In this document: positions 57,228 through 64,000 of the stretch, in pieces
Numbering within the stretch: the first letter of the stretch is position 1
How the letters are laid out: each line of letters begins with the position of its first letter
Source of the DNA: Methanopyrus sp. SNP6
GTDB taxonomy: Archaea > JAADCQ01 > Methanopyri > Methanopyrales > Methanopyraceae
Assembly: GCF_002201895.1 (NCBI RefSeq)
Contig: NZ_CP019436.1
Span: 385,456 to 449,455 of the forward strand
DNA: 64,000 nt
Direction of reading: 5' to 3'
Made by a program: the position numbers and the translations under genes
The notes under the pieces: model-generated
What the model saw: only the letters and a program-made list of their open reading frames with translations
The model's database searches: none
Told to the model about the DNA's origin: nothing

Positions 57228-57890
57228 TTGCGGTTAGTGTCCGGCCTCGAACCTCAAGAAGGGTACGAGATAGGGGTAGTCGTGGACGCGCTGCGAGCTA
57301 GCTCGACGATAGTCACGGCCCTGGCCCTGGAAGCTGAAGCGGTCGTGCCGCTTTCTTCCCCGGAGGAACTCAAACGGGTGGATGGACCCACGATCGGGGA
57401 ACACCATGGTAAGAAGATCGACTTCGCGGACTACGGTAACTCGCCGACCGAGCTGCTGCGCCACGCCGATGAGATTGAGGGAAAGACATTGTACATGGTA
57501 ACCACCAATGGGACCGATGCCATTTTACGGGCCGCAGAGGTTCACGAGGAGGTGCTGATCGGTAGCCTGCTGAACGCTTCGGCCGTGGCCTCGAAACTCT
57601 CCGGTGACACCTGCTTCGTGGAGGCGGGTCATCGGGGGATGCTCGCTGTCGAGGACACCTACACGGCGGGCTACATCGCGCACTTAGTATGCGGAGAACC
57701 TGCCGACGGTAGGACACGAGCGGCCATGGAAATGGCCCGCGGTCTTCCGGCGGAGGAGGTGTTCAAAGGCTCGAGGACTGGCCACGTGCTCGAGCAACGC
57801 GGGAGGCTCGAAGACGTCGAGTTCTGCGCTCGTGTGGACGAGTTCGAAGTCGTACCGGTCTACGAGGACGGTATGGTGGTGCCCCGGTAG
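57228..57890 (+). CDS. comB: 2-phosphosulfolactate phosphatase
   Basis: 220 aa from TTG 57228, with GGGGGAGATC upstream. 'GVVVDALRASSTIVTAL', 'TIGEHHGKKIDFADYGNSPTEL', 'YMVTTNGTDAILRAAE' and 'GHRGMLAVEDTYTAGYIAHLV' are the ComB signature. The enzyme dephosphorylates 2-phosphosulfolactate, the second step of coenzyme M biosynthesis from phosphoenolpyruvate and sulfite. Length is normal. The TraB-like gene starts within 10 bp of the stop. Confidence 0.93.
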   Translation: MRLVSGLEPQEGYEIGVVVDALRASSTIVTALALEAEAVVPLSSPEELKRVDGPTIGEHHGKKIDFADYGNSPTELLRHADEIEGKTLYMVTTNGTDAILRAAEVHEEVLIGSLLNASAVASKLSGDTCFVEAGHRGMLAVEDTYTAGYIAHLVCGEPADGRTRAAMEMARGLPAEEVFKGSRTGHVLEQRGRLEDVEFCARVDEFEVVPVYEDGMVVPR

Positions 57891-57896
57891 TTGCTG

Positions 57897-58640
57897 ATGG
57901 ATCGGTTCGAGATGTTCGGCTCAGAGCTCTATGTGATTAGAACCGCACACGCCGGGGTGGACGGCGACCGGGTCCGGCGTAAAATTTTGGAGTTAAATCC
58001 CGAAGCCGTGTTGGTGGAGCTATGTGAAGGTAGGCTGCTCTCGTTCCTCGCTGAACTTCGCGGTGAGCGAGCAGGATCACGGACCGGCGGTCTCACTGGG
58101 AGGTTAATCGCCGCAGCTGAGCGCATTGTAGGTCGCGTAGTCGGAGGAGAGTTAGGTGAGGACATCAAGGGTGCCATCGAAGCGGCACTGGAGCTGGAGG
58201 CTGAGATAGTTCCCGTGGATATGGACATCGGCTGGGTCTTCCGAAGGGTAAAAATGAAAGCTTCGAGATGGGAACTTCTGAGGTTCCAGCTCTCCGTGAC
58301 CATCGATGTCTTACGATCGTTACTCCGGCCGGGTCAGACCAGGGATGCCCTGCTATCATCCGTCGCGGACGAGGAAGCCGCTCGGGAGATGGTTCGTGGG
58401 CTCAGGAGTGCTTTTCCCAGGATAGCCGAAGTGTTGATCGACGAGCGCAATCGGGTTATCGCGGAGAACACGATCGAGTTCCTCCACAGCCGTGAGGACG
58501 TAACCAAAGCCGTTCTCGTGATAGGTGCGGCCCATTACGGAGTGCTCGACATTCTTCGAGAAGCGGAGCTGGAGAGCGCGTCGCATCATGATGATGAGGA
58601 TACGGCGAGCGGAGAGGGTGAAGAGGAGACCGCGGGCTGA
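57897..58640 (+). CDS. TraB/PrgY-family protein
   Basis: 247 aa from ATG 57897 (TTG 57891 is possible). 'LYVIRTAHAG' at the N-terminus, 'PEAVLVELCEGRL' (conserved Glu/Arg), 'GAIEAALELEAEIVPVDMDIGW' with 'RVIAENTIEFLH' and C-terminal 'VLVIGAAHYGVLDIL' match the TraB/GumN fold (EreA/ChaN-like). The conserved GxxH pair suggests metal-dependent hydrolase or peptidase activity, but no archaeal member is characterised to my knowledge. The tail is acidic and low in complexity ('HHDDEDTASGEGEEE'). The usual hydrophobic C-terminal part of longer archaeal TraB proteins is missing. Confidence 0.8.
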   Translation: MDRFEMFGSELYVIRTAHAGVDGDRVRRKILELNPEAVLVELCEGRLLSFLAELRGERAGSRTGGLTGRLIAAAERIVGRVVGGELGEDIKGAIEAALELEAEIVPVDMDIGWVFRRVKMKASRWELLRFQLSVTIDVLRSLLRPGQTRDALLSSVADEEAAREMVRGLRSAFPRIAEVLIDERNRVIAENTIEFLHSREDVTKAVLVIGAAHYGVLDILREAELESASHHDDEDTASGEGEEETAG

Positions 58641-58667
58641 GCAGGTCGACCGGAAGATTGAAAGATT

Positions 58668-58682
58668 TTTGAATAATTCAAA
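58668..58682. promoter_or_regulatory. Palindrome TTTGAATAATTCAAA overlapping a TATA-like site
   Basis: A perfect 7-bp inverted repeat around one A, 35-49 bp upstream of the DUF166 gene. The AT-rich centre could serve as TATA box, with the symmetric arms as operator. A second palindrome follows 3 bp downstream. Confidence 0.45.
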
Positions 58683-58684
58683 GT

Positions 58685-58696
58685 CTCTTTAAAGAG
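58685..58696. promoter_or_regulatory. Palindrome CTCTTTAAAGAG near the expected transcription start
   Basis: A perfect 12-bp palindrome placed between the TATA-like palindrome and the GGAGGG ribosome site (58705-58710) of the DUF166 gene. Its position would allow a bound dimeric repressor to block transcription. Confidence 0.45.
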
Positions 58697-58716
58697 CGGA
58701 TACGGAGGGTACCACG

Positions 58717-59391
58717 ATGCGAGTACTGTTCCTAGGCTACCGATACGGGAGTAGGGCCGCGGAAAACGTAGAGTCGAGGTCGGACTTCGACGTCGAGTTC
58801 CTAGAAGTGAAGGAGCCTCCGAAGAACGTTATTTTGGATGAAGACTATGTGAGGGCTCTCTTGCCATCGTCCTACTCGGAGTTCGACCTCGTCGTTTCGT
58901 ACCTCCAACATCCGGATCTGCAACTCGCACTGGCCGAAGTTTGTGACTTACCTATACTGTACGGCATCTCCCCTGATCCGGCGGTTCGAGAGGAAATAAA
59001 GCGCAGTCACGACGCCGTCGCTTTCCCAGAGACCACCATGTGTTCCCTGTTGCCTGAAACCGGCATCCCAGAGGTCGACCGGTTCGCCGAGAAGTTCGGA
59101 AAACCGAAACTGGAGGTGTCGATGTCCGGAGGAAGGGTCCGGGAGGTACGAGTCGTCCGAGGTGCTCCGTGTGGTGCCACTTGGATGGCAGCCGAGCGTG
59201 TGGAGGGGATGTCAGCGGACGAAGAGGCCGTGAGAGCCTTCGCTCTGGCGGCCTGTCATCACTGCGTCGCACCGCGGTTCGGTAAGTTCGAGTCGAAGGA
59301 CGTTGCGGCGTATCTACACGGTGTCGCGTTGGCCGAAGCACTCGGAATCGAACTCGACGTCGACTTGAGGGAGTTCGAGTTCCCCATCTAG
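58717..59391 (+). CDS. DUF166 family protein
   Basis: 224 aa from ATG 58717 with GGAGGGT 6 bases upstream. 'RVLFLGYRYGSRAAENV', 'FDLVVSYLQHPDLQLALAE', 'GISPDPAVREEIKR' and 'RGAPCGATWMAAERVEG', then 'AACHHCVAPRFGKFE', fit the archaeal DUF166 family. That family was once labelled a putative thymidylate synthase, but this is not established. Conserved cysteines ('PCGATW', 'CHHC') hint at a metal or cluster site. It stands alone, with its own palindrome-containing promoter. Confidence 0.8.
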   Translation: MRVLFLGYRYGSRAAENVESRSDFDVEFLEVKEPPKNVILDEDYVRALLPSSYSEFDLVVSYLQHPDLQLALAEVCDLPILYGISPDPAVREEIKRSHDAVAFPETTMCSLLPETGIPEVDRFAEKFGKPKLEVSMSGGRVREVRVVRGAPCGATWMAAERVEGMSADEEAVRAFALAACHHCVAPRFGKFESKDVAAYLHGVALAEALGIELDVDLREFEFPI

Positions 59392-59395
59392 CGTC

Positions 59396-60193
59396 TCAAA
59401 GAAGCTTAACGCCCAACCCCCGTAAGATGAACTTCATCGATACGTACAGGAATACCGCCCCGAATATACCCTTGATCGTCCACGGCTCGATTTTCTGGGT
59501 AGTCTTCGCGCCTAGTTTCACCCCGGCGATGGTGCCCAAGCCCAGCAGCGTGCCTCCAATCAGGTCCGTTATGCCCTGGGCCATCTTGTACGCCGCAGAG
59601 ACCGTCGCCATGAGGACCATGCTGATCATGGACGTCCCCACGGCGAGGTGAACCGGCGCGTCCAGCAGGTAAATGAATGACGGAACCAGGGCGTAGCCTC
59701 CACCCAGTCCCAGGATCCCAGTAAGGACTCCGATGCCGAACCCTATTGCGGCCTTGCCGGACGGCTTACCTGGGATCTCATCGGCCTCGGACCCAGGGAT
59801 CTTCTTGATCCACTCGTAAATCATTCTCACCGAGGCGTACAAGAAAGCCGCTCCGAGGATCACCTGCAGCACTCCGATGTGCCTCATTATGAAGGCGAAG
59901 ATTATGGAGCCAAGCAGTGCACCTATGGCACCGGCGGCCAGAACGATAGATGACGTTTGGTAGTCGATGTTCCCGAGTTTCGCGTGAGATATCGTACCGA
60001 ACGTCGCCGTCCAAACCACCGCGAATACTGTCGTGGCGATAGCCTTCGGAATGGGATATTTCAGCAGGAACACGAGCATGGGTAACATCAGCACGCATCC
60101 ACCGGTACCTATGAGGCCACCTAAGTAGCCAGCTATGAACCCCGTTCCAAGTAGCTCGAGTGCCGTGAGTGCCGATATTCCGGGCAAACACAT
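59396..60193 (-). CDS. TauE/SafE-family membrane transporter (first copy)
   Basis: 265 aa from ATG 60193 (GAGGAG about 9 bases upstream; TTG 60217 would add 8). Eight or so hydrophobic helices, with the family glycine-rich repeats 'FIAGYLGGLIGTGGCVLMLPML' region and 'GVLTGILGLGGGYALVPSFIYL' region (GLxGxGGG type). The family exports or moves sulfite, sulfonates and other organosulfur anions. Substrate here is unknown; comB nearby makes a sulfur anion plausible. It is divergent from uspA. Confidence 0.85.
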   Translation of the reverse strand: MCLPGISALTALELLGTGFIAGYLGGLIGTGGCVLMLPMLVFLLKYPIPKAIATTVFAVVWTATFGTISHAKLGNIDYQTSSIVLAAGAIGALLGSIIFAFIMRHIGVLQVILGAAFLYASVRMIYEWIKKIPGSEADEIPGKPSGKAAIGFGIGVLTGILGLGGGYALVPSFIYLLDAPVHLAVGTSMISMVLMATVSAAYKMAQGITDLIGGTLLGLGTIAGVKLGAKTTQKIEPWTIKGIFGAVFLYVSMKFILRGLGVKLL

Positions 60194-60262
60194 CGCCCTG
60201 CTCTCCTCTAATTTCAAAAGTTTTTTAATGTTTCGAGATTAGTTGAACAAGGGGACGCGGTC

Positions 60263-60742
60263 GTGCCTCGGAAGATCTTGGTGCCGTTCGACGGGTCCGA
60301 ACCAGCCGAGCTGGCCTTGAGGTGGGCGCTTCTGGACGCGCACGACCACGGGTTTCCGATCAAGATTATGTACGTGGTCGATGAGCGTTCCTTGGACGAG
60401 CTTACTGGCTTCGCTCCCAAAGAGACGGTGCTTAAGGAACTGAGGGGAAGAGGGGAGAGAATACTGAACAGAGCAGAGCGAATGGCGAATGAATTGGGCG
60501 TCGACGTGGAGATCGAGAAGAAGGTCCGTGTAGGTGTTCCGTGGCGTGAAATCGTGAGGGAAGCGGAAGATGACGAGGAGATCAACTTGATCGTGTTGGG
60601 ATCTCACGGACGGACAGGTCTAGAGAAATTGATCCTGGGAAGCGTCGCGGAGAACGTGATCAGATACAGTCCCGTCAACGTCTTGGTGGTGAAGCATGAG
60701 AAGAGAATCGAGGATAGCGTCGATGAGGCTCCCCGTCCTTAA
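60263..60742 (+). CDS. Universal stress protein UspA family
   Basis: 159 aa from GTG 60263. 'KILVPFDGSEPAELALRWAL' and the ATP-binding motif 'VLGSHGRTGLEKLILGSVAENVI' (GxxGxnG-S) are complete, so this is the ATP-binding type. 'YSPVNVLVVKHEK' ends the fold. It lies between two TauE/SafE genes, divergent from one and overlapping the other tail to tail by 4 bp, which suggests a regulatory link with transport. Confidence 0.92.
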   Translation: MPRKILVPFDGSEPAELALRWALLDAHDHGFPIKIMYVVDERSLDELTGFAPKETVLKELRGRGERILNRAERMANELGVDVEIEKKVRVGVPWREIVREAEDDEEINLIVLGSHGRTGLEKLILGSVAENVIRYSPVNVLVVKHEKRIEDSVDEAPRP

Positions 60743-61497
60743 GTCAAGAGCAGACCGTTGAGCGTCATCTTGGCCCCTACGATGGCTAATACCACCGAGA
60801 ACGCCCGCTTGACTTTCTCACCGCCGATCTTGTTGGAGAGCTCCGCCCCCACGTATGACGACATTAACATTCCGACAACTACGGCCAGTGCGGCCCAGAA
60901 GTTCACGTACCCTTCCATCCAGTACTGAGCGACTCCCGCCAGCGCGCTGATTGGTACGATCACGGATGACGTGCCTACGGCGAGCATGGTCGGGAAGTTC
61001 AAGATCGACGCCATTACCGGGACGAAAAGCACGCCGCCCCCTGACCCGGTGAAACCGCTGAAAGCACCCACGCCGAAACCCGTGAGCGACGCTATCGCGG
61101 TGTTATCGCGGATCTCGTTCTTTTCCTCGATCTCCCCGTCGAACGCCATCCTGAGGGCCATTGCGGAGCACGCTACCCCCAGTGCTACTTTGAGCACGTG
61201 CTCGGAAGCTAGGCACGCCAGGTAGCTCCCTACCTGCGCCCCGACGATCGCGCTTAACCCGAAGACCGGTGCCGCGCCGACGTGTACATTGCCCTCTTGA
61301 AGGTGCTTGTAAGCTCCGGTGAACCCGCCGAGACTTATAGCAAACAGCGTAGTGCCCAGAGCCAGATGCATGGGCATTCCGGTGGAGTTCAGAAGTGGTA
61401 CTAGTAGGAAACCCCCACCGACGCCGAACATTCCGGAAATTAACCCTACGAGACTGCCTATACCGAGATACAGCATCGTTGACGGATCCGGTATCAT
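60739..61497 (-). CDS. TauE/SafE-family membrane transporter (second copy)
   Basis: 252 aa. 'LVGLISGMFGVGGGFLLVPLL' region and 'GVGAFSGFTGSGGGVLFVPVM' region are the two inverted family repeats, with about eight membrane helices and 'LSNKIGGEKVKRAFSVVLAIVGAKM' at the end. The helix order is similar to the first copy, but the two are not close sequence duplicates. A short GC hairpin (61514-61536) lies in its probable leader. Confidence 0.85.
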   Translation of the reverse strand: MIPDPSTMLYLGIGSLVGLISGMFGVGGGFLLVPLLNSTGMPMHLALGTTLFAISLGGFTGAYKHLQEGNVHVGAAPVFGLSAIVGAQVGSYLACLASEHVLKVALGVACSAMALRMAFDGEIEEKNEIRDNTAIASLTGFGVGAFSGFTGSGGGVLFVPVMASILNFPTMLAVGTSSVIVPISALAGVAQYWMEGYVNFWAALAVVVGMLMSSYVGAELSNKIGGEKVKRAFSVVLAIVGAKMTLNGLLLT

Positions 61498-61513
61498 AGT
61501 GAAACTTCTTCCC

Positions 61514-61536
61514 CTCCGCGCTCTGCGCGCTCGGAG
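61514..61536 (-). promoter_or_regulatory. Hairpin in the leader of the second TauE/SafE gene
   Basis: On the minus strand CTCC-GA-GCGC-GCAGA-GCGC-GGAG can form an 8-bp stem with a two-base bulge, 17-39 bp upstream of the gene. Above it, CATTAAGTAAC is the only TATA-like stretch in the gap. It may be a regulatory or mRNA-stability element, or a terminator-like structure after the thiolation gene's opposite side; evidence is structural only. Confidence 0.3.
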
Positions 61537-61555
61537 GAGACGTTACTTAATGACG

Positions 61556-62314
61556 TTATCGCCCTCTTAGCGTCCTCAGGGCCGTCCCTACAACGTTTCC
61601 CTTAACGTGAGGGATCCACTCGCGTTCCAACCGATCGAGAAACCCCTTCACCTCATCTCGAAGCCCTCCGGCGTAGGGACACACGTCCTCCGTCCTTACG
61701 GTATCGACTTTTAACTCCTCAGACAGCGCCTTGGTGACGGCCTCTGGACAGCGAGCTAACGGTCGGACGAGTCTGGGTCCCTCACGCCACGTTCCCGTGT
61801 ACCACAGCAATTTCAACCGTTCGGCGCCTGTGAGCAGCGAGAGTATTGCGGTAGTCGCCGCGTCGTCCAGCGTATGACCCAAGGCGATATAATCGAACCC
61901 CTCATCTTCCGCGAGTCGACCGAGCTCGATCCTCCGAAGTGTACGGCACGCGTAGCAGACCTTGCGAGCGCTCATCTCCCTCTTGAGGTCGAGCACATCC
62001 GTCTTCGGCTCCAGGAGGTGTGCCTGTATACCCAATATGTTCGCCTGCTTCTCGACGACACTCCAAGCGCTGATTTTCTCACCGTCCACCGTCGGGGCCA
62101 CGTGAGCTCCCTCTACCTCCCACCCGTACTCATCTTCGAGTCTCTTCAGACCGAACGCCACCGCGAAACTGTCCTTACCACCCGACATAGCCACCAGGAC
62201 TCTGGAACCCGGACGCGGGTGACCTGACCTCCTAACGCATTCCTCAATTTTGTCCTCGATTACCTGTGCAGGGTCGCTGAACGCGTGTGACAACTTAAGA
62301 AACCCCGCTAGCAC
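61556..62314 (-). CDS. PP-loop ATPase, TtcA/TtuA/Ncs6-like tRNA 2-thiolation protein
   Basis: 252 aa from GTG 62314. The PP-loop 'VLVAMSGGKDSFAVAFGL' and the CxxC pair in 'KVCYACRTLRRIELGRLA' followed by 'YIALGHTLDDAATTAIL' fit the TtcA/TtuA group, which adenylates a tRNA base and replaces oxygen by sulfur, often using an Fe-S cluster bound by CxxC plus another Cys. 'TEDVCPYAGGLRDEVKGFLDRLE' provides that third cysteine. The N-terminal zinc finger of full-length TtuA is absent. Target position (U54 or the wobble base) cannot be read. Confidence 0.82.
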   Translation of the reverse strand: MLAGFLKLSHAFSDPAQVIEDKIEECVRRSGHPRPGSRVLVAMSGGKDSFAVAFGLKRLEDEYGWEVEGAHVAPTVDGEKISAWSVVEKQANILGIQAHLLEPKTDVLDLKREMSARKVCYACRTLRRIELGRLAEDEGFDYIALGHTLDDAATTAILSLLTGAERLKLLWYTGTWREGPRLVRPLARCPEAVTKALSEELKVDTVRTEDVCPYAGGLRDEVKGFLDRLEREWIPHVKGNVVGTALRTLRGR

Positions 62315-62480
62315 TTTGAGACGACGACTGGCGACGAAATGCGCAGCGTTGTGAATCCCGTCAGGAACGTCGTTCCAGTATCCTCAAGCGGTGCTTTTTG
62401 GTCCGTCGCTACTCACTTAGAGGCTTTAAGGTAGTTTCTGTTTCCCCACACCTCTCCGCTAGTCCCAGTGCACGCACCCG

Positions 62481-63881
62481 CTAGTCCCAAATCGCGTCGC
62501 CTACTAACGTGCTCAACACCAGCCCTCCGAGCCACGAGAAAGCGTTTCCGACCACGTTAGTCCAACGCCTCGGGTCGGCGAAACTATCGAGCGAATGCAC
62601 GGATACACCCACCGGGCAACGGTAAGATCGTGTAAAGGGCGTGACGTACCGTTATATCAATTATCGTATCGATATTCATACCCTTCAATAAACCGTACAA
62701 TCCACCCGACAACGATCTTGGCAACTCAAAGAGCTCACTTATCAAACGTTTCGTGGATTCCTAAATTAACGGAATTTCAACGCTTAAATGTACTGTTTCC
62801 AATACTTCTTCAATAACTGTGTCCGGCCTGCCCCACAAAGGTTCACCTGATAAGAGTCTCACAAATAAATTTACTAGTGATCGAACATTAGATCAAACCA
62901 GTCAAGATAGCAATCATATTAGTTCGCATATTAGTACATATACCAGAGTCGCACAGCTTAGTCTATCTATATGACCCATTTAGCTAACTCCCGGAAGCAT
63001 GTAACAATAACTTGATTGGTCTGGCGTGAATTATATCTGACTTTTCTAGTATATGTTCGAGTTTGAACGCTTCACGGCAGGGTTGGAAATAGTTTCAGCT
63101 CAAGAAGTTGCTACAGATAATAAACTTAATGAAATTTAAAAATTCTAACAGTTTGCGATTGTACCTATTTATTTCCACATTAGAGAGTTTGATAAATGCG
63201 GTTACTAGCTCATTGGAATTAGTACCATATACTACTAGCGAAAATCTGTAGACGTAGAATGTTGCAAAATCTCCATTAACATTAATTCCGAAGATAAAAT
63301 CCAGCACATGTAATACCCATTCGATAGCGTATTTAGAAATAATCTTGACATATTTAGAAGTACGTTCTTTTAATGCTTTAGACATTAGAAGTGGACAGGA
63401 GGTAAATGGGAGAACCTGAGGTTCAGCTCTTGTATCCACGAATGCGTAGGTCCTTCTTCCCTTAACTATGTTAAGTCTAAAATGGTGCCGACGTCGAAAT
63501 CCGTTGATGTAGGTATTAATGGTATATTGGATGAGAGCTTAAATACTGTGTACGTGTGTTTCGGGTGTAACGTTATACTTTCGATAAGTTGAGAACCGAT
63601 TTCAAATATTAACTTATTATCTTCGATAGACATGAAGCTTGATGCCCTATCACTAGTTTTGGAGTATGGTGGAATTTTGATAATATAAGGTATAAAGACG
63701 GAAGTTTTTGATCGTATAATGATCGTACAGTATAATTAAGGTTCAAAGTTTGGATAACCCCTTTAGTAGTGGTAACTGGGATACATTCTTTCTTCACTGT
63801 TAATAACGCTGATTTTTCTAACAATAGGATTCGATCATGTGTATCGCGCACGTAAAAGCACGAGGAGGGTGTTGACACCAT
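62481..63881 (-). pseudogene. Decayed gene for an AT-rich exported protein, broken frames
   Basis: Reading leftward from ATG 63881, coding-like segments continue through several frames. Segment 1 ('MVSTPSSCFYVRDTHDR' to about 'NYTVRS') breaks near 63720 between two CGATCA copies. Segment 2 ('SVFIPYIIKIPPYSKTSD' to 'TDFDVG') breaks near 63500. Segment 3 ('GRRTYAFVDTRAEPQVLPF' to a stop at 63095) is followed by fragments including 'GEPLWGRPDTVIEEVLETV', a TAG at about 62766, 'ESTKRLISELFELPRSL', and finally 'ADPRRWTNVVGNAFSWLGG' with a hydrophobic C-terminus ending at a TAG at 62483-62481. The preceding residues (before ATG) also read like a signal peptide. Overall it looks like one exported protein of about 450 residues that has degenerated. 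Sequencing errors cannot account for all breaks. Fragment ends differ by how one joins frames. Confidence 0.6.
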
Positions 63882-64000
63882 CAGAATAGTGTTAGTGATA
63901 GTGAAGAAGAGACCGTGGTAGTGGTAACGAAACGAGTTAGATCCTCTCTAACCGGTGGAGTATCTCGTTGGAGCGAAGCGGAGAATGACAAGAGGACTCC

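Noticed and set aside
62450-62495. Two copies of GCTAGTCCCA as a possible attachment site or repeat
   Set aside because: Only ten bases, two copies 22 bp apart, with no integrase or element boundary in the neighbourhood.
62595-62816. Open frame of 73 codons on the plus strand
   Set aside because: It lies antisense to coherent remnants of the decayed gene, has no ribosome site and a composition unlike a native protein.
1-64000. CRISPR arrays, insertion sequences or rRNA genes
   Set aside because: No regularly spaced repeats, transposase motifs, terminal inverted repeats or conserved rRNA segments were noticed on reading both strands.

Overview
The window reads as hyperthermophilic methanogen DNA, most likely the genus Methanopyrus (M. 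kandleri or a close relative). Supporting genes are formylmethanofuran:tetrahydromethanopterin formyltransferase (ftr), two methanofuran biosynthesis genes (mfnD, mfnF), a methanogen-type YcaO, comB of coenzyme M biosynthesis, a TfrB-like heterodisulfide/fumarate oxidoreductase subunit, archaeal gatE, Hjc, Hel308 and Rli1/ABCE1. The strongest marker is the initiator tRNA-Met gene, which has a genomic C at position 8; C8 repaired by C-to-U editing is a published peculiarity of M. kandleri tRNAs. Coding DNA is GC-rich and densely packed. Many neighbouring genes overlap by 4 bp, GTG and TTG starts are frequent, and several head-to-head pairs are only 12-30 bp apart.

Layout. 1-4117: end of an RqcH/NFACT gene, a CBS-domain protein with a ribosome-factor-like tail, a small membrane protein and Rli1. 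4118-4520: an AT-rich gap without genes. 4521-10253: a leftward phosphodiesterase, Thg1, aspartate dehydrogenase, SPOUT methyltransferase and PRC-barrel set, head to head with a rightward NodU-type carbamoyltransferase, riboflavin-pathway reductase and zinc-ribbon set; an 18-bp perfect palindrome carries both start codons. 10254-14347: a secreted BPL_N amidotransferase-like protein, initiator tRNA, tmk, hjc and asnB. 14401-17768: an AT-rich block of unrecognised exported proteins, one split by a frameshift at a run of nine A. 17705-22163: a leftward operon of an unknown gene, a membrane-anchored tandem-palm (GGDD) nucleotide-polymerase/cyclase-like protein, thiC and an RNA ligase. 22193-26981: aspartokinase coupled to a truncated tyrosine-recombinase-like gene, hel308 and a gamma-carbonic-anhydrase-like hexapeptide protein. 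26989-36139: methanofuran genes, YcaO, ftr, aroE, a phosphoesterase, a UbiC-like protein, a coiled-coil protein, serB and glyA. 36160-47539: DUF2148, an S26e-like protein, an RCK-DHH fusion, glmS, an M20 peptidase, gatE, ogt, DUF366, tfrB and cbf5/truB. 47597-56270: a 2.1-kaa secreted, membrane-anchored CobN-like chelatase, a secreted alpha/alpha-toroid-like protein and a winged-helix regulator. 56430-62314: a SPOUT methyltransferase, comB, TraB, DUF166, two TauE/SafE transporters flanking UspA, and a tRNA-thiolation ATPase. 62481-63881: an AT-rich decayed gene whose reading frame is broken at least three times.

Functional themes. The 27-36 kb part supplies C1 carriers: MfnD and MfnF make methanofuran precursors, Ftr moves formyl from methanofuran to H4MPT, GlyA moves C1 units between serine and the pterin, and AroE plus the UbiC-like protein could provide 4-hydroxybenzoate for the pterin. 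The AT-rich segments coincide with exported or membrane-anchored proteins and with all the broken frames, which suggests a fast-evolving surface gene class. The most promising candidates for undescribed biology are the GGDD tandem-palm membrane protein with its coupled unknown partner, and the secreted CobN-like/toroid pair.

All functional calls come from reading translated sequence and recalled family motifs; no database search was run.
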